Assembly: GCF_017161445.1 (NCBI RefSeq)
Contig: NZ_CP071060.1
Span: 4,526,001-4,590,000 of the forward strand
Reading direction: 5' to 3'
Source: Niveibacterium microcysteis
GTDB taxonomy: Bacteria > Pseudomonadota > Gammaproteobacteria > Burkholderiales > Rhodocyclaceae
DNA: 64,000 bases
The translations under genes were made by a program, and so were the position numbers. Under the pieces are notes generated by a model, which did not search any database, was not told the DNA's origin, and saw only the letters and a list, made by a program, of their open reading frames with translations. This document shows positions 39,643 through 48,543 of this stretch, one piece after another; the first letter of the stretch is position 1, and each line of letters starts with the position of its first letter.

Positions 39643-40542
39643 ATGACATCCACTCTCGATTCCCACGCCCTGGTCGGTAGCCATGCACGACGGCTCAACC
39701 GCGTGATCGACCACGTCGAAGCCCACCTGGCCGACGATCTTCGGCTCGACCACCTCGCGCGGCTCGCCGCCTATTCGCCGTTTCACCTGCACCGCGTGTT
39801 CCGCGCCTGGACCGGCGAAACCCTGCGCGATTTCGTGCGCCGCCGGCGCCTGGAGACCGCTGGCATCCGGCTGCGCTACGACCCGGCGCTGACTGTCCGT
39901 GAGGTGGCGGTGACTTGCGGCTTCGCGTCCGCCGAAACCTTCGCACGGGCCTTCCGCCAGCACTTCGGCGTCACGCCCAGCGCCTGGCGCCAGAGCGCGC
40001 TGCAACGCCCGCCGCAGCACAGGGTGACCGGCGGACCATATCGCGACGCGGCGACGCCGACGCTCGGCAATGTCACGCTGCAGCAGCTTCCGCAGCGCGA
40101 AGTGCTGTACTGGCGCGTGCAGGGCGATTACTCGGACGTGGTGGCGCCGCTGTGGGTGCGCTTCAGGCCCTGGGTACATGCGCTCGGTCTGGGTGATCAG
40201 CCCATGCTGGGCATGGGCCTGGACGACCCCGCCATCGCCCCCCCGCAGCACTGCCGTTACGACGCGTGCGTGGTGCTGCCACCCGGCTGGCAGGAAAGTG
40301 CCCAGCTGCGCCCTTCTCGCAAACGTGTCGAAGGCGGCTGGCATGCCTGCGTCCGCTTCGAAGGCCCGCGTGCGGACATTGGACTCGCCTGGTCCTGGCT
40401 GATCGACCAGTGGTTGCCGCAAAGCGGTTTCATCGCCGCGAGCGGGCCGTTTTTTGAGACCTACGCGGCGGGGCACCCGAGCGACGGCAATGACGACCTC
40501 GTCGCGGAGCTGTGCATGCCGGTACTGCCGCTGGGGCGCTGA
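39643..40542 (+). CDS. AraC-family regulator with GyrI-like domain
   Basis: 299 aa. The HTH comes first: VEAHLADDLRLDHLARLAAY, SPFHLHRVFRAWTGETLRDF and LTVREVAVTCGFASAETFAR, ending GVTPSAWR. From about residue 135 a GyrI-like small-molecule-binding domain follows (PQREVLYWRVQGDYSDV, WHACVRFEGP). The order HTH-then-GyrI is that of Rob and related multidrug-response activators. Target genes are not obvious. Confidence 0.92.
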   Translation: MTSTLDSHALVGSHARRLNRVIDHVEAHLADDLRLDHLARLAAYSPFHLHRVFRAWTGETLRDFVRRRRLETAGIRLRYDPALTVREVAVTCGFASAETFARAFRQHFGVTPSAWRQSALQRPPQHRVTGGPYRDAATPTLGNVTLQQLPQREVLYWRVQGDYSDVVAPLWVRFRPWVHALGLGDQPMLGMGLDDPAIAPPQHCRYDACVVLPPGWQESAQLRPSRKRVEGGWHACVRFEGPRADIGLAWSWLIDQWLPQSGFIAASGPFFETYAAGHPSDGNDDLVAELCMPVLPLGR

Positions 40543-40680
40543 ACGCGCACGCGCCGCCGCAAGCTGGCCAGGCGCGCAAAACCGCAAGCCGGGCAAGGTG
40601 TCGCGCAAGCCCGGGCAGGGGCAAGCCGGGCGCGCGCCGATACAGTCCACCGCATCCACATAACGATACGGAGACACCCG

Positions 40681-41541
40681 ATGCGCGTAACCCGCTTTGC
40701 CCCCCTCGCCCTGCTTGTGCTCGCCGCCTGCGGCGGCACCCAGTCGGTTGCACCCAGCGCCACGGCCAAGGCCCCCACCGTGCCCGCCCCCGGCCGTGCT
40801 GAGGCCGGCGTCACCGCCGACTGCGCCGCATGGGCGAGCGCCATCGTCGGCCCCTACAAGTACGAGAACAACGTCTGGGGCATCGACAAGGCACGCGGCT
40901 TCACGCCCGAGCAATGCCTGCTCCGCCGCACGAAGGACGGCCAGAGCGAGATCGGCTGGACCTGGAGCTGGCCGGGGCAAGACCCCACCGTGTTCGCCTA
41001 CCCGCAGATCATGTTCGGCTGGAAGCCCTGGTCCGGCGGCAAGCCGTCCGACCCGCGCTTCCCGCTCAAGATCTCGGCGATGCAAAGCCTGAGCATGGAC
41101 TACGAAGTCGAAACGCAAGCCAGCGGCAGCTACAACCTCGCGCCGGAAATCTGGCTCACCAGCAGCGGCAACTGGAGCGAACAGCCCAACCCGAAACTGA
41201 TCACCACCGAGATCATGTTCTGGATGGACTACCAGCAAAGCGCCACGCCCGCCGGCCAGATCGTCGACCAGCCGGTGCTCGGCGGCGTGCGCTACGACCT
41301 CTTCCGCGCCGACAACATCGGCGACCGCGGCGACGGCCGTGGCTGGACGCTCTACTCCTTCCGCAGCCCCACCCGGCAGCTGAAAGGCCAGATCCCGATC
41401 GACGCGCTGCTGCGCTACATGGTCGGCAAGGGCCTGGTGAACCCGGAGGAATACGTCGCCAGCGTGGAATTCGGCAATGAAGTGGTGGGCGGGTCGGGGA
41501 CCACCTGGGTGAAGAAGTTTGCGGTGAATGTGGCGCCGTAA
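40681..41541 (+). CDS. Lipoprotein GH12-family endoglucanase/xyloglucanase
   Basis: 286 aa. Lipobox LAAC (lipid Cys about residue 17), short Pro/Ala spacer. Catalytic domain with GH12 features: NNVWG, IGWTWSWPG, then TTEIMFWMDYQQS, whose Glu would be the nucleophile (family E-[IL]-M-x-W), and VASVEFGNEVVGGSGT, whose Glu would be the acid/base. Retaining beta-1,4-glucan hydrolase. Like the pectate lyase at 1.4-2.7 kb it is a lipoprotein, suggesting surface-bound plant polysaccharide attack. Confidence 0.88.
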   Translation: MRVTRFAPLALLVLAACGGTQSVAPSATAKAPTVPAPGRAEAGVTADCAAWASAIVGPYKYENNVWGIDKARGFTPEQCLLRRTKDGQSEIGWTWSWPGQDPTVFAYPQIMFGWKPWSGGKPSDPRFPLKISAMQSLSMDYEVETQASGSYNLAPEIWLTSSGNWSEQPNPKLITTEIMFWMDYQQSATPAGQIVDQPVLGGVRYDLFRADNIGDRGDGRGWTLYSFRSPTRQLKGQIPIDALLRYMVGKGLVNPEEYVASVEFGNEVVGGSGTTWVKKFAVNVAP

Positions 41542-41604
41542 CTAGGTGCGCTGCGTCGCACGGTTTCGGCGGCCATGATGGTCGCTACGACCGTGGTAAC
41601 CGAG

Positions 41605-41640
41605 GGCGGGTGGGCCGTTCTGGCCTAACCCGCCTTTTTC
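41605..41640 (+). terminator. Terminator after GH12 gene
   Basis: GGCGGGTGGGCC (41605-41616) pairs with GGCCTAACCCGCC (41622-41634) with one small bulge, followed by TTTTTC. Confidence 0.75.
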
Positions 41641-41761
41641 TTGTTCGCGCGGTTTCGACGTTCGTCGTCCAGGCCCTTGTGCGACAAGCACCGTCAACGG
41701 CCGATTCGGCCTTGCCGGACTTGAGCCGCGTCGGGTGCGGAGCAGTGCTCCGCGAAACCCC

Positions 41762-41790
41762 GCTTACGCCGTCAGCAGTCAGGCGTAAGC
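41762..41790 (-). terminator. Hairpin downstream of the TonB-like gene
   Basis: GCTTACGCC (41762-41770) and GGCGTAAGC (41782-41790), 11-base loop. On the minus strand it is followed by GGGGTTTCG, so it may end the transcript of the minus-strand gene at 41893. Confidence 0.5.
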
Positions 41791-41892
41791 GCCTGACTTC
41801 CATCACATGCTCGACAATTTGGGCGGCTGCGGCCTCAGACGGCCCTCGCCATCGGCCGCACCGTGTTTTACGGAAGCGCCTCTAGACCTTGC

Positions 41893-42567
41893 CTACCATT
41901 TGCAGCCACGATCCGAGAGCGTATCGCGAAGCAAAAGCGGAACCGCGAACAGCCCTGCTCCCGAGTATGCGTCCCGGCAATCTGGCCGCAGTGCCTTGGC
42001 GATGCCTTTCGCCAAGGCCCCTTCACTCTCCCTTTCCTGTGATGGCGGCTCGAAACGCGCATCACGCGTCTTCTCGGACCCCACGGCGCTTGCGCGTGCG
42101 AGCGCGCGAGCACGCTCCAGATCGATTCGGGGCACGTCTGCTTGCGGGGCAGGCTCGGCGGTTTCACGCGGCGCTAGCGAGTCGGTGGTCGCAGATCGTG
42201 AGAGCACAGCCGGCGGGGGGCTCGCTGAAGCGCTCCTACGTTGCCGGGAGGGCGCGGACGCTACAGGGCGCTCCAACGGTGGCTCTGCTCTTGGTCGCGT
42301 CAAGGTAACGGACACGCGCGTCAACACGCCTTGAGGCACGCCTTTACCCCAAAAGTCGATGCAACAAACACGCGAAAACAACGCAACGTGGATCAAGACT
42401 GACCCGCAGAGCGCAATACCGAGCGCGGTATTGGCCCGCGCGCGCTGTACTACTTGGTGTGCCAAAGCCCAATTGCTCACAAGCTGCAACCGACACCGTA
42501 AGACCAGGCGCCCTCGCGCTGTGGGTGCAGAACGCAGACGCACCAACTCAAGCGGAAATCGCCGCAC
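41893..42567 (-). CDS. TonB-like periplasm-spanning protein
   Basis: 224 aa; the start is uncertain. One membrane helix near residues 48-66 (ALGIALCGSVLIHVALFS), with the S-x-L-x-H pattern usual for TonB-type anchors. Then a Pro/Ser/Arg-rich stretch and a conserved-looking end, ALRPDCRDAYSGAGLFAVPL ... GCKW, which I recall from betaproteobacterial proteins annotated as energy-transducer-like. It lacks an obvious TonB C-terminal domain. Base composition is less GC-rich than its neighbours. Confidence 0.6.
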   Translation of the reverse strand: MRRFPLELVRLRSAPTARGRLVLRCRLQLVSNWALAHQVVQRARANTALGIALCGSVLIHVALFSRVCCIDFWGKGVPQGVLTRVSVTLTRPRAEPPLERPVASAPSRQRRSASASPPPAVLSRSATTDSLAPRETAEPAPQADVPRIDLERARALARASAVGSEKTRDARFEPPSQERESEGALAKGIAKALRPDCRDAYSGAGLFAVPLLLRDTLSDRGCKW

Positions 42568-42735
42568 GGGGTGTCGATCGGGCTTCTATCGTTCCGTGTC
42601 TGGAGGGCGTGGCGCATGTCATGGGGGCGAATGGGCTATGTCACCGATTCTATGGGCACCCATGTGCCGCGCGGCGTGACATCGCGCATGCTTCTGCACC
42701 CGGTATTCCAGGCAAAACGGAACTAGCGTCAGCCA

Positions 42736-42761
42736 CCAACGCCGCTGCGCAGCAGCGTTGG
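42736..42761 (-). terminator. Near-perfect 26-bp palindrome after the polyamine-binding gene
   Basis: CCAACGC (42736-42742) and GCGTTGG (42755-42761) enclose CGCTGCGCAGCA. It begins a few bases beyond the stop of the minus-strand gene at 42768. There is no U-tract. Confidence 0.5.
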
Positions 42762-42767
42762 CAAGCG

Positions 42768-43880
42768 CTATTCCTTCGCCTTGAAGCGGGTGAAGATCCG
42801 CGTCTGCACGCGGCGAATCTCCTGTGGCACGGCGTCCGGCGGAGTCATGCGGCTGGCGGCTTCAGCCGAGAGGAAGACCGACGGGTTCTCGGCAACCTCT
42901 TTCTTCACGTAGGGCAGCGAGGCGCGGTTGGGGTTGGCGTAGAAGACCTTGTTGGTGAGCGCGGCGTGCACTTCGGGCCGCAGGATGTAGTTGATGAACA
43001 GGTGCGCGTTATTCGGGTGCGGTGCGTCGGCCGGGATCGCCATCGAATCGAAGAACAGCGTGGCGCCGTGGGTCGGCACGAGGGCTTCGATTTCTTCGCC
43101 GTTCTTCGCGGCGATCGCGCGAGCACGGGCGATATTGATGTCACCGGAGTAGCCCATCACCGCGCACAGCCCGCCGGTAGCCAGATCGTTGATGTAGCCG
43201 GAAGATGAAAAACGCGTGATGTAGGGCCGCACCTTGCGCAGCACTTCAGCGGCGGCGGGATAATCGCCTGCGTTGCGGCTGTAGCCGGGCTTGCCGGCGT
43301 AGAGCATGGTCACCGGCAGCACTTCGCTGGCCGAATCGAGAAAGCTGACACCGCATTGCTTCAGGCGGCTGGTGTATTGCGGATCGAAAAGCAGCGCCCA
43401 GGGGTTCTCCGGCATCGGCAGATCGCCCAGTGCTCGCTTCACCCGCCCGACATTGATGCCGACGGTGACGTAGCCCCACAGCCAGTCCACAAGATACTGG
43501 TTGCCCGGGTCAACCTTGGCGAGTTGCGCCAGCAGCGCGGGGTCCAGGTTCTTCCAGTTCGGCAACTTCGCGCGATCGAGCTTCTGGAACAAACCGGCTT
43601 CGATCTGCTGCTTGGCGAAGTGGGCACTCGGCACCACGATGTCGTAGCCGGTGCGGCCGGCGACGAGCTTGGCGTGAAGGATCTCGTTACTGTCGTAGTT
43701 GTCGTAGCGCACCTTGATGCCAGTTTCGCGCTGGAAGTTGGCCAGGGTGTCGTCCGCGATGTAGTCGGACCAGTTGTAGATGTTGAGGATCTTCTCTTCC
43801 GGCTTGGCTGCCGCCAGGCACAGAAGCGGCAGAGCAAGCAGTAGGGCGGAGGCGAAGCGCCCGAGGCTCAGATTCAACAT
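42768..43880 (-). CDS. Polyamine ABC transporter substrate-binding protein (PotF-like)
   Basis: 370 aa, usual length, with AAAGGAG before the ATG. Signal peptide (LLLALPLLCLAAA). PotD/PotF landmarks: LNIYNWSDYIADDTLANFQR near the mature start, RYDNYDSNEILHAKL, GYDIVVPSAHF, and VMGYSGDINIARARA. It captures putrescine or spermidine in the periplasm. No permease or ATPase gene is adjacent, so it must work with a transporter encoded elsewhere. Confidence 0.93.
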   Translation of the reverse strand: MLNLSLGRFASALLLALPLLCLAAAKPEEKILNIYNWSDYIADDTLANFQRETGIKVRYDNYDSNEILHAKLVAGRTGYDIVVPSAHFAKQQIEAGLFQKLDRAKLPNWKNLDPALLAQLAKVDPGNQYLVDWLWGYVTVGINVGRVKRALGDLPMPENPWALLFDPQYTSRLKQCGVSFLDSASEVLPVTMLYAGKPGYSRNAGDYPAAAEVLRKVRPYITRFSSSGYINDLATGGLCAVMGYSGDINIARARAIAAKNGEEIEALVPTHGATLFFDSMAIPADAPHPNNAHLFINYILRPEVHAALTNKVFYANPNRASLPYVKKEVAENPSVFLSAEAASRMTPPDAVPQEIRRVQTRIFTRFKAKE

Positions 43881-44312
43881 TTGCGACTCCTTTCCGGCCC
43901 CGACAACCCTCCAAGGACGGGGTTGGCGTCATGCCGACGCCAGCGAACATGGCCGTTGCGTCTGTAAGACCACTCACCCGTTGCCCCGTTCCCCCCGGCC
44001 GGGCGGCGCGGGCTGTATGCGTCCCCGGTCTCCGCCGCGCTTACCCGCGCGGCTGCGGTCACAGGGACCAATGCGATGACCAGTCATCTCTAAGTGCGGC
44101 GGCGCCAACGGTACACGGCAACGTCAACGCTCCCGGTAGATCACCTGACCGTGCCGCTTTCCGGCGCACTTGGTGGTGAATTCAGGCGCACTGGTGCAGC
44201 ATGGCTGCGTTCAATCTATCGCAAGCGCCCCGGCGATCAGGCGTCAAAGGCATCAGGATTTGTCTATGCTAAATAGATTGCGGGGGCTGCTTGCCGGAGA
44301 AAGAGCGCCGAT
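43881..44312. other. Gene-free region between potF-like gene and toxin gene
   Basis: 432 bp between divergent genes. It must hold the promoters of both. Near the toxin start there is a ribosome binding site (GGAGAAAG, 44296-44303) and, upstream, an AT-richer stretch around 44255-44275 that is a possible -10 region. A direct repeat, GGCGCACT (around 44162 and 44187), is visible. Nothing else. Confidence 0.4.
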
Positions 44313-45164
44313 ATGTCTGAACTGCTCGAACCATTCATGATGGGTACGACCCACAAGGTCAACGACCCTAAATGCCCGTTCTGCCCGAAGAAGAAGAACG
44401 ACGAGCACTACACCACATACAGCGGTGCCGACAACGACGCAGACAAGCTGGGCAAACTGATCAACGAGCCGAAGAAGTTCGGCACCAGCATCGAGGCGGA
44501 TGCGCGCCCCAAAGACGGTAAGGTCGGCAAAGATCAGCGCGCCAATCAAGGCTTCAAGACGACCTCCGGCGAAACGCTCGACGACGTTAAAGATGGCGAT
44601 ACCAATTGGAAGTTCCAGCCACACCACGCAATACCGGGCAATCAGTGTCTCAAGGGGCACGCCGTGGAGAAGTTCATCGTTGGCGGCGCAAAGGTGAAGT
44701 TCGACACCGGCTACTCGGTTAACAACCCGCAGAACGGCATATGGCTACCGTCTTACCCCGCAGACGGAAACTGGCCAACAGACCCTTCCGCGAAGTATGC
44801 AATGGCCGTCAAGGCCATGAAGGCATTCAAGCGGCAGTTTCACTTGGGCCACCACAACATAGATGTGGACGTCGACGGCCTGGATCCTGCCGTGCACAAG
44901 AATTACATCAACTACGTGAAGTCGATTCTCAAAGACCTGAACGTTGTGCTCTCTGACTGGGAAGCCGCTTGTCCAGAGCAGGACAAAGACGACAAACACC
45001 GCGGCAACGTCATCATTCACAATGCACTCGACTGCGTTTCAGCGCATCTAATCAAGAAGCTCAAAGGCTCCCCGCGCACGTGGAAGTTTTTCGTGTCGCG
45101 GCATGCCCGCGACTTCACGATCAAGACCATCAAACCGAATACGAAACTCGACTTCGAACGCTGA
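44313..45164 (+). CDS. HNH/AHH-type nuclease toxin (polymorphic toxin)
   Basis: 283 aa from ATG at 44313. A CPFCPKKKNDEHY segment near residue 21 (CxxC) is followed by a Lys/Asp-rich stretch. The nuclease core is FQPHHAIPGNQCLKGHAVEK (about 107-126), then NNPQNGIWLPSYP, FHLGHHNIDV, and HKNYINYVKSILKDL, the H-H-x-I-P ... N-G-I-W-L-P ... H-x-x-H/Y layout of AHH-class HNH/EndoVII nucleases. No signal peptide, PAAR, Rhs or VgrG domain is present, so delivery would need a carrier. It is followed after 20 bases by an Imm11 immunity gene. Lys/Asn-rich, with base use unlike its neighbours. Confidence 0.8.
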   Translation: MSELLEPFMMGTTHKVNDPKCPFCPKKKNDEHYTTYSGADNDADKLGKLINEPKKFGTSIEADARPKDGKVGKDQRANQGFKTTSGETLDDVKDGDTNWKFQPHHAIPGNQCLKGHAVEKFIVGGAKVKFDTGYSVNNPQNGIWLPSYPADGNWPTDPSAKYAMAVKAMKAFKRQFHLGHHNIDVDVDGLDPAVHKNYINYVKSILKDLNVVLSDWEAACPEQDKDDKHRGNVIIHNALDCVSAHLIKKLKGSPRTWKFFVSRHARDFTIKTIKPNTKLDFER

Positions 45165-45184
45165 TCACTCCTGAAAGCGCAGCC

Positions 45185-45757
45185 ATGCCAGAACAGTTTT
45201 ACGAACTCGAACCCGACATATTCGCTGAGCATGTTCCGGAACTGCAGGCGGAACTCGACGCAGAACTGAGCCTGACCCGGGGCCGCGTGATCGGAGGCGG
45301 TGTACCTGATCCGTTGGTCTACGTAACCGGCCACACTGCCGATGACCCGCCGAAGGGTTTGCACAACCGCTGCGACCCCGTGATGTCGGACGAATTGATC
45401 AGCGCGTTGATCGCAGCAGGTGTCAGCAACCTGCAGTGCTTCCCCGCCGAGTTGCACAGCGAAACCGATGGCAGCGTGTGGCGCAACTACAAGGCCGTAA
45501 ACGTGATCGGGCTCGTTCGAGCTGCGGATATGGCCAAATCGACAAGCACGGAGATCATCGAGCGCCCCGGTGACAACGCGCCACCGCTGGTCGCTTTCGA
45601 ATCGTTGCGGGTGGATCCTGCGCGAGCGGGCAACGCGTTGCTATTCCGGCTGGCGGAAAGCCCATCGACGCTGATCGTTGCTGGGCGTGTCGTGGACTAT
45701 TTGCTGACGCTGCACAGCGACGAGGATTGGGGCATCACGCTTGAAGCGGTGAGTTGA
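45185..45757 (+). CDS. Imm11-family (DUF1629) immunity protein, copy A
   Basis: 190 aa from ATG at 45185, 20 bases after the nuclease. Family features: LISALIAAGVSNLQCFPAEL, YKAVNVIGLVRAADMAKS, LRVDPARAGNALLFRLAESP and a C-terminal LIVAGRVVDYLL. Imm11 proteins neutralise polymorphic toxins. Position makes this the cognate antidote of the nuclease. It shares the GVSN, N-V-I-G, A-D-x-A-K and L-F-x-L-A-E signatures with two more copies at 53.7 and 54.6 kb. Confidence 0.85.
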   Translation: MPEQFYELEPDIFAEHVPELQAELDAELSLTRGRVIGGGVPDPLVYVTGHTADDPPKGLHNRCDPVMSDELISALIAAGVSNLQCFPAELHSETDGSVWRNYKAVNVIGLVRAADMAKSTSTEIIERPGDNAPPLVAFESLRVDPARAGNALLFRLAESPSTLIVAGRVVDYLLTLHSDEDWGITLEAVS

Positions 45758-45799
45758 GCGCCAGAGGGGCCGTGCGGAGTGAGTACGCGGCCCGCCGGA

Positions 45800-47152
45800 T
45801 CACTCCGCCGGCGAGATCTTTTCCCTCAGGCGCTCCAGCGCAATCGCGTCACCACGCACGCTGAAGTGCGCACCGTCTTCATCGGCGCGTTCTTCCAGCA
45901 CCTGGCAGTTCTCGTAGATGTCCTTGCGCAGTTGCTGCGCAGACCAGGGCAGGAAGAGTTCCGCCTCGACCAGATCGCGTTGGAAGAAAGCGACGATGGT
46001 CTGGTGCATGCGCGCGACGTCCTCCGGCCTGCGTGCGCTCATCACGACGCAGTCCGGGTATTGCGCGCGCAGCGCGGCTTCGCATTCGGCCTGCGCGGCG
46101 GCATCGCCAACGTGATCGATCTTGTTGAAGACGCGGATGCGCGGCAGCTCGTCGGCGCCGATTTCTTTCAGCACTTCATCAGTCACCATGAGCTGGCGCT
46201 CGAAGCCGGGGTCGCTGGCGTCGATCACATGCAGCAGCAGCGCAGCGTCGAGCGCTTCGTCGAGCGTGGACTTGAACGACGCAACGAGGCCGTGCGGCAG
46301 GTTCTTGATGAAGCCCACCGTGTCGCTGACGAGGATGCGCGGCACGCTTTCCGGATACAGCGCACGCACCGTCGTATCCAGGGTAGCGAACAGCTTGTTG
46401 GCAACCAGCACTTCGCTGCCGGTCAGCGCACGCATCAAGGTGGATTTGCCGGCGTTGGTGTAGCCGACGAGCGCGACGCTGGGCAGACTCTGGCGACCCT
46501 GGCGGCGGGCGCGCTGGGTCTCGCGCGCGGCGTTCATCGCGACAATTTCGAGCTGCAGTTCGGCAATGCGGTCGCGGATCTTGCGGCGATCGAGTTCGGT
46601 GTGCGATTCACCGGCGCCACGGCCGCCCACGCCGCTGCGCTGGCGCCCCTGCGGACCGGCTAGCTTGGCCGCTTCGCGCAAGCGCGGCGCCATGTAGCCA
46701 AGGCGTGCGATCTCGACCTGCGCCTTGGCAGCGGGCGAGCGCGCGTTGCGGTGGAAGATCTCGAGGATGACCATGGTGCGGTCCATCACCTCGCAGCCCA
46801 CCTCCAGCTCCAAGTTGCGGGCCTGCGAGGGCGAGATCTCATGGTCGACCAGCACGACCTCGATATCGCCGCCTTCCGGGTCCACGGACAGTGGTGTGCC
46901 GTCCATCTCGTCGTAGCCGGCTTCGCCCGTCACGTAGGCGTGAATCTCCTGACGCTTGCCGATGCCTAGGTAGCCGGTCTGGTCGAACCCCGCGCGTTTC
47001 TGCGTGAAAGTACGCACGACGGTGAGGCCGAGCGTCTTCGCGAGTTCGCGCAGCTCGGCGAGCGAGGCTTCGAACTCGACGTCACTGACGTTGGGCAGTT
47101 GTACGGCGGCGACAACAGCGCGCACGGGCTTATCTTTGACTTCGCTTTGCAT
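45800..47152 (-). CDS. hflX: Ribosome-associated GTPase HflX
   Basis: 450 aa. The N-terminal HflX domain (VEVVLVDHEISPSQARNLEL is close to the family pattern; the residues here are IEVVLVDHEISPSQARNLE) is followed by RSGVGGRGAGESHTELDRR, then the GTPase domain: GYTNAGKSTLMRALTG (G1), LFATLDTTVR (G2), SDTVGFIKNLPHGLVASFKS (G3) and NKID (G4). HflX splits stalled or hibernating 70S ribosomes, especially under heat stress. hfq is not adjacent. Convergent with the immunity gene. Confidence 0.96.
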   Translation of the reverse strand: MQSEVKDKPVRAVVAAVQLPNVSDVEFEASLAELRELAKTLGLTVVRTFTQKRAGFDQTGYLGIGKRQEIHAYVTGEAGYDEMDGTPLSVDPEGGDIEVVLVDHEISPSQARNLELEVGCEVMDRTMVILEIFHRNARSPAAKAQVEIARLGYMAPRLREAAKLAGPQGRQRSGVGGRGAGESHTELDRRKIRDRIAELQLEIVAMNAARETQRARRQGRQSLPSVALVGYTNAGKSTLMRALTGSEVLVANKLFATLDTTVRALYPESVPRILVSDTVGFIKNLPHGLVASFKSTLDEALDAALLLHVIDASDPGFERQLMVTDEVLKEIGADELPRIRVFNKIDHVGDAAAQAECEAALRAQYPDCVVMSARRPEDVARMHQTIVAFFQRDLVEAELFLPWSAQQLRKDIYENCQVLEERADEDGAHFSVRGDAIALERLREKISPAE

Positions 47153-47292
47153 TCAGGGCAGGCAGCTTAAGGTGGGGCAAAGACAGATAGTACCTGTCGC
47201 GCCACTCCTTTCCCGCACAAGGCGTTGCAGGGACGCTACCGCCCCCACGCTGCAAGGCCCGCCATCAAGCGTTGGCCTTGCCGCTTCGCGCC

Positions 47293-47670
47293 TTACTTCG
47301 CCAGCTCTTCGGTGACGCAGCCCGTGCTGTTGCACTCGCGCTCGCGTTCCTTCAGGAAGGCCAGACGCGATTGCGTGAGTTCGATCGCGCAGTCGAGGTT
47401 CACGTAGTAGCCATTGCGTTTTTCTTCGCTGCACTCGGCATCGCGTTTGCCAATCCAGGCGAGCTGGCCCTGCTTGAGCGCATCTTTCTGGCTCGCGTTG
47501 AGCTTCTGGCGCAGGCTGCTGTACGTGGTGTTGAGATCCTTGTCGGTTTGCGAGAACAGGTTACCCGCGCAGTACACCTGGTCAAAGGCGTTGCGTGGCT
47601 TGCCGCAGCCGGCGGCGAAAGCGGGCGCAACGGCAACACTCAGGGCAAGGCAGACGAGGGTGCGTTTCAT
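47293..47670 (-). CDS. LprI-domain (DUF1311) secreted protein
   Basis: 125 aa from ATG at 47670. Signal peptide MKRTLVCLALSVAVAPAFAA. The mature part has the LprI-type Cys pattern and the helix motif CAGNLFSQTDKDLNTTYSSL, then GQLAWIGKRDAEC (the family W-x-x-x-R-D-x-x-C). Mycobacterial LprI inhibits lysozyme; here the role is only implied. It lies 37 bases after a cell-wall amidase gene, on the same strand. Confidence 0.85.
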   Translation of the reverse strand: MKRTLVCLALSVAVAPAFAAGCGKPRNAFDQVYCAGNLFSQTDKDLNTTYSSLRQKLNASQKDALKQGQLAWIGKRDAECSEEKRNGYYVNLDCAIELTQSRLAFLKERERECNSTGCVTEELAK

Positions 47671-47707
47671 TCGGGTCTCCAGGTAATGGCGCCGTCGCAC
47701 TGACGGC

Positions 47708-48406
47708 TCAGGGTTGTAGGCAACGGGTAATGCCGTCGGCAATGGCCTGTGCGAGTCGCTCGCGCGTCGCAGGCTTGCCGAGGCGGACTTCTTCTTGCGG
47801 ATTGGCAATCACGCCCGCCTCGACCAGCACCGCTGGCATCGTCGCCGTCTTCAGCACGACAAGATCGTCGAAGCGGTGCACACCGCGCAGCTCATCAACG
47901 ATCGGGCGGTTCTCGCCCGCAATCGGTGTGGCGTGGTACAGCGACGGCGCTTCGCCGGCACCGCGCAGTTGCTCGCCGATCGTCTTGGCGCAGCGCAGGC
48001 TGCCGGAGTAGTCCGGGTTCTTCTCGGAGACGAACAGCGCGTAGCCGCTGAATTCGCCGCGCCGGCCGGCGTCGATCCACGCCTGCTGGATCGAATCGTG
48101 ATGGATCGACACGAACAGATCCGCGCCCGCTGCTTGCGCAGTGCGCTGGCGCAGTTCGATCTCTCGCCCATCACCGCCGACGCGGATCACGACGAAGCCA
48201 CGCATCCCCAGCAGATCACCGAGCCTGCGACCCAGCGCACGGTTGAACGCGTATTCCTCACCGCCCGCGGCACCTCGGGCGCCCACATGCTTCGGCGTGT
48301 GACCAACGTCCACCGCAACGGTTGCCGCATGACCGATCGTCGCCGCGCCGAGCAGCAACAACGTAATCGCCGCAACAGCAGCGTGACGGATGGAGCGCAT
48401 TCGCAT
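47708..48406 (-). CDS. N-acetylmuramoyl-L-alanine amidase (Amidase_3)
   Basis: 232 aa with a signal peptide (AVAAITLLLLGAATIGHAA). Zinc ligands of the Amidase_3 fold: AVDVGHTPKH (His), GGEEYAFNR (Glu), LFVSIHHDS (His), and the catalytic Glu in PAVLVEAGVIAN. It cleaves the bond between MurNAc and the stem peptide in the periplasm. It has only the catalytic domain, no AMIN or LysM targeting module. Confidence 0.93.
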   Translation of the reverse strand: MRMRSIRHAAVAAITLLLLGAATIGHAATVAVDVGHTPKHVGARGAAGGEEYAFNRALGRRLGDLLGMRGFVVIRVGGDGREIELRQRTAQAAGADLFVSIHHDSIQQAWIDAGRRGEFSGYALFVSEKNPDYSGSLRCAKTIGEQLRGAGEAPSLYHATPIAGENRPIVDELRGVHRFDDLVVLKTATMPAVLVEAGVIANPQEEVRLGKPATRERLAQAIADGITRCLQP

Positions 48407-48543
48407 AAGAACCTGCGCGGATGGTCGAAACAGAAAGCGGTCGTTTTACTCGACTCACCCGGTCCATGACGAATGGATTTACGCGCTGCGGCACAACTGC
48501 CTCACGCTGGGGTGAAATGGCGTGTCGAGTGCTTGTGGCGCAG

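Larger units (their letters stand above)
41542..41892. other. Gene-free region with two hairpins
   Basis: 351 bp. It contains the GH12 terminator (41605-41640) and a second hairpin at 41762-41790. The short open frames present show no coding character. Confidence 0.5.
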
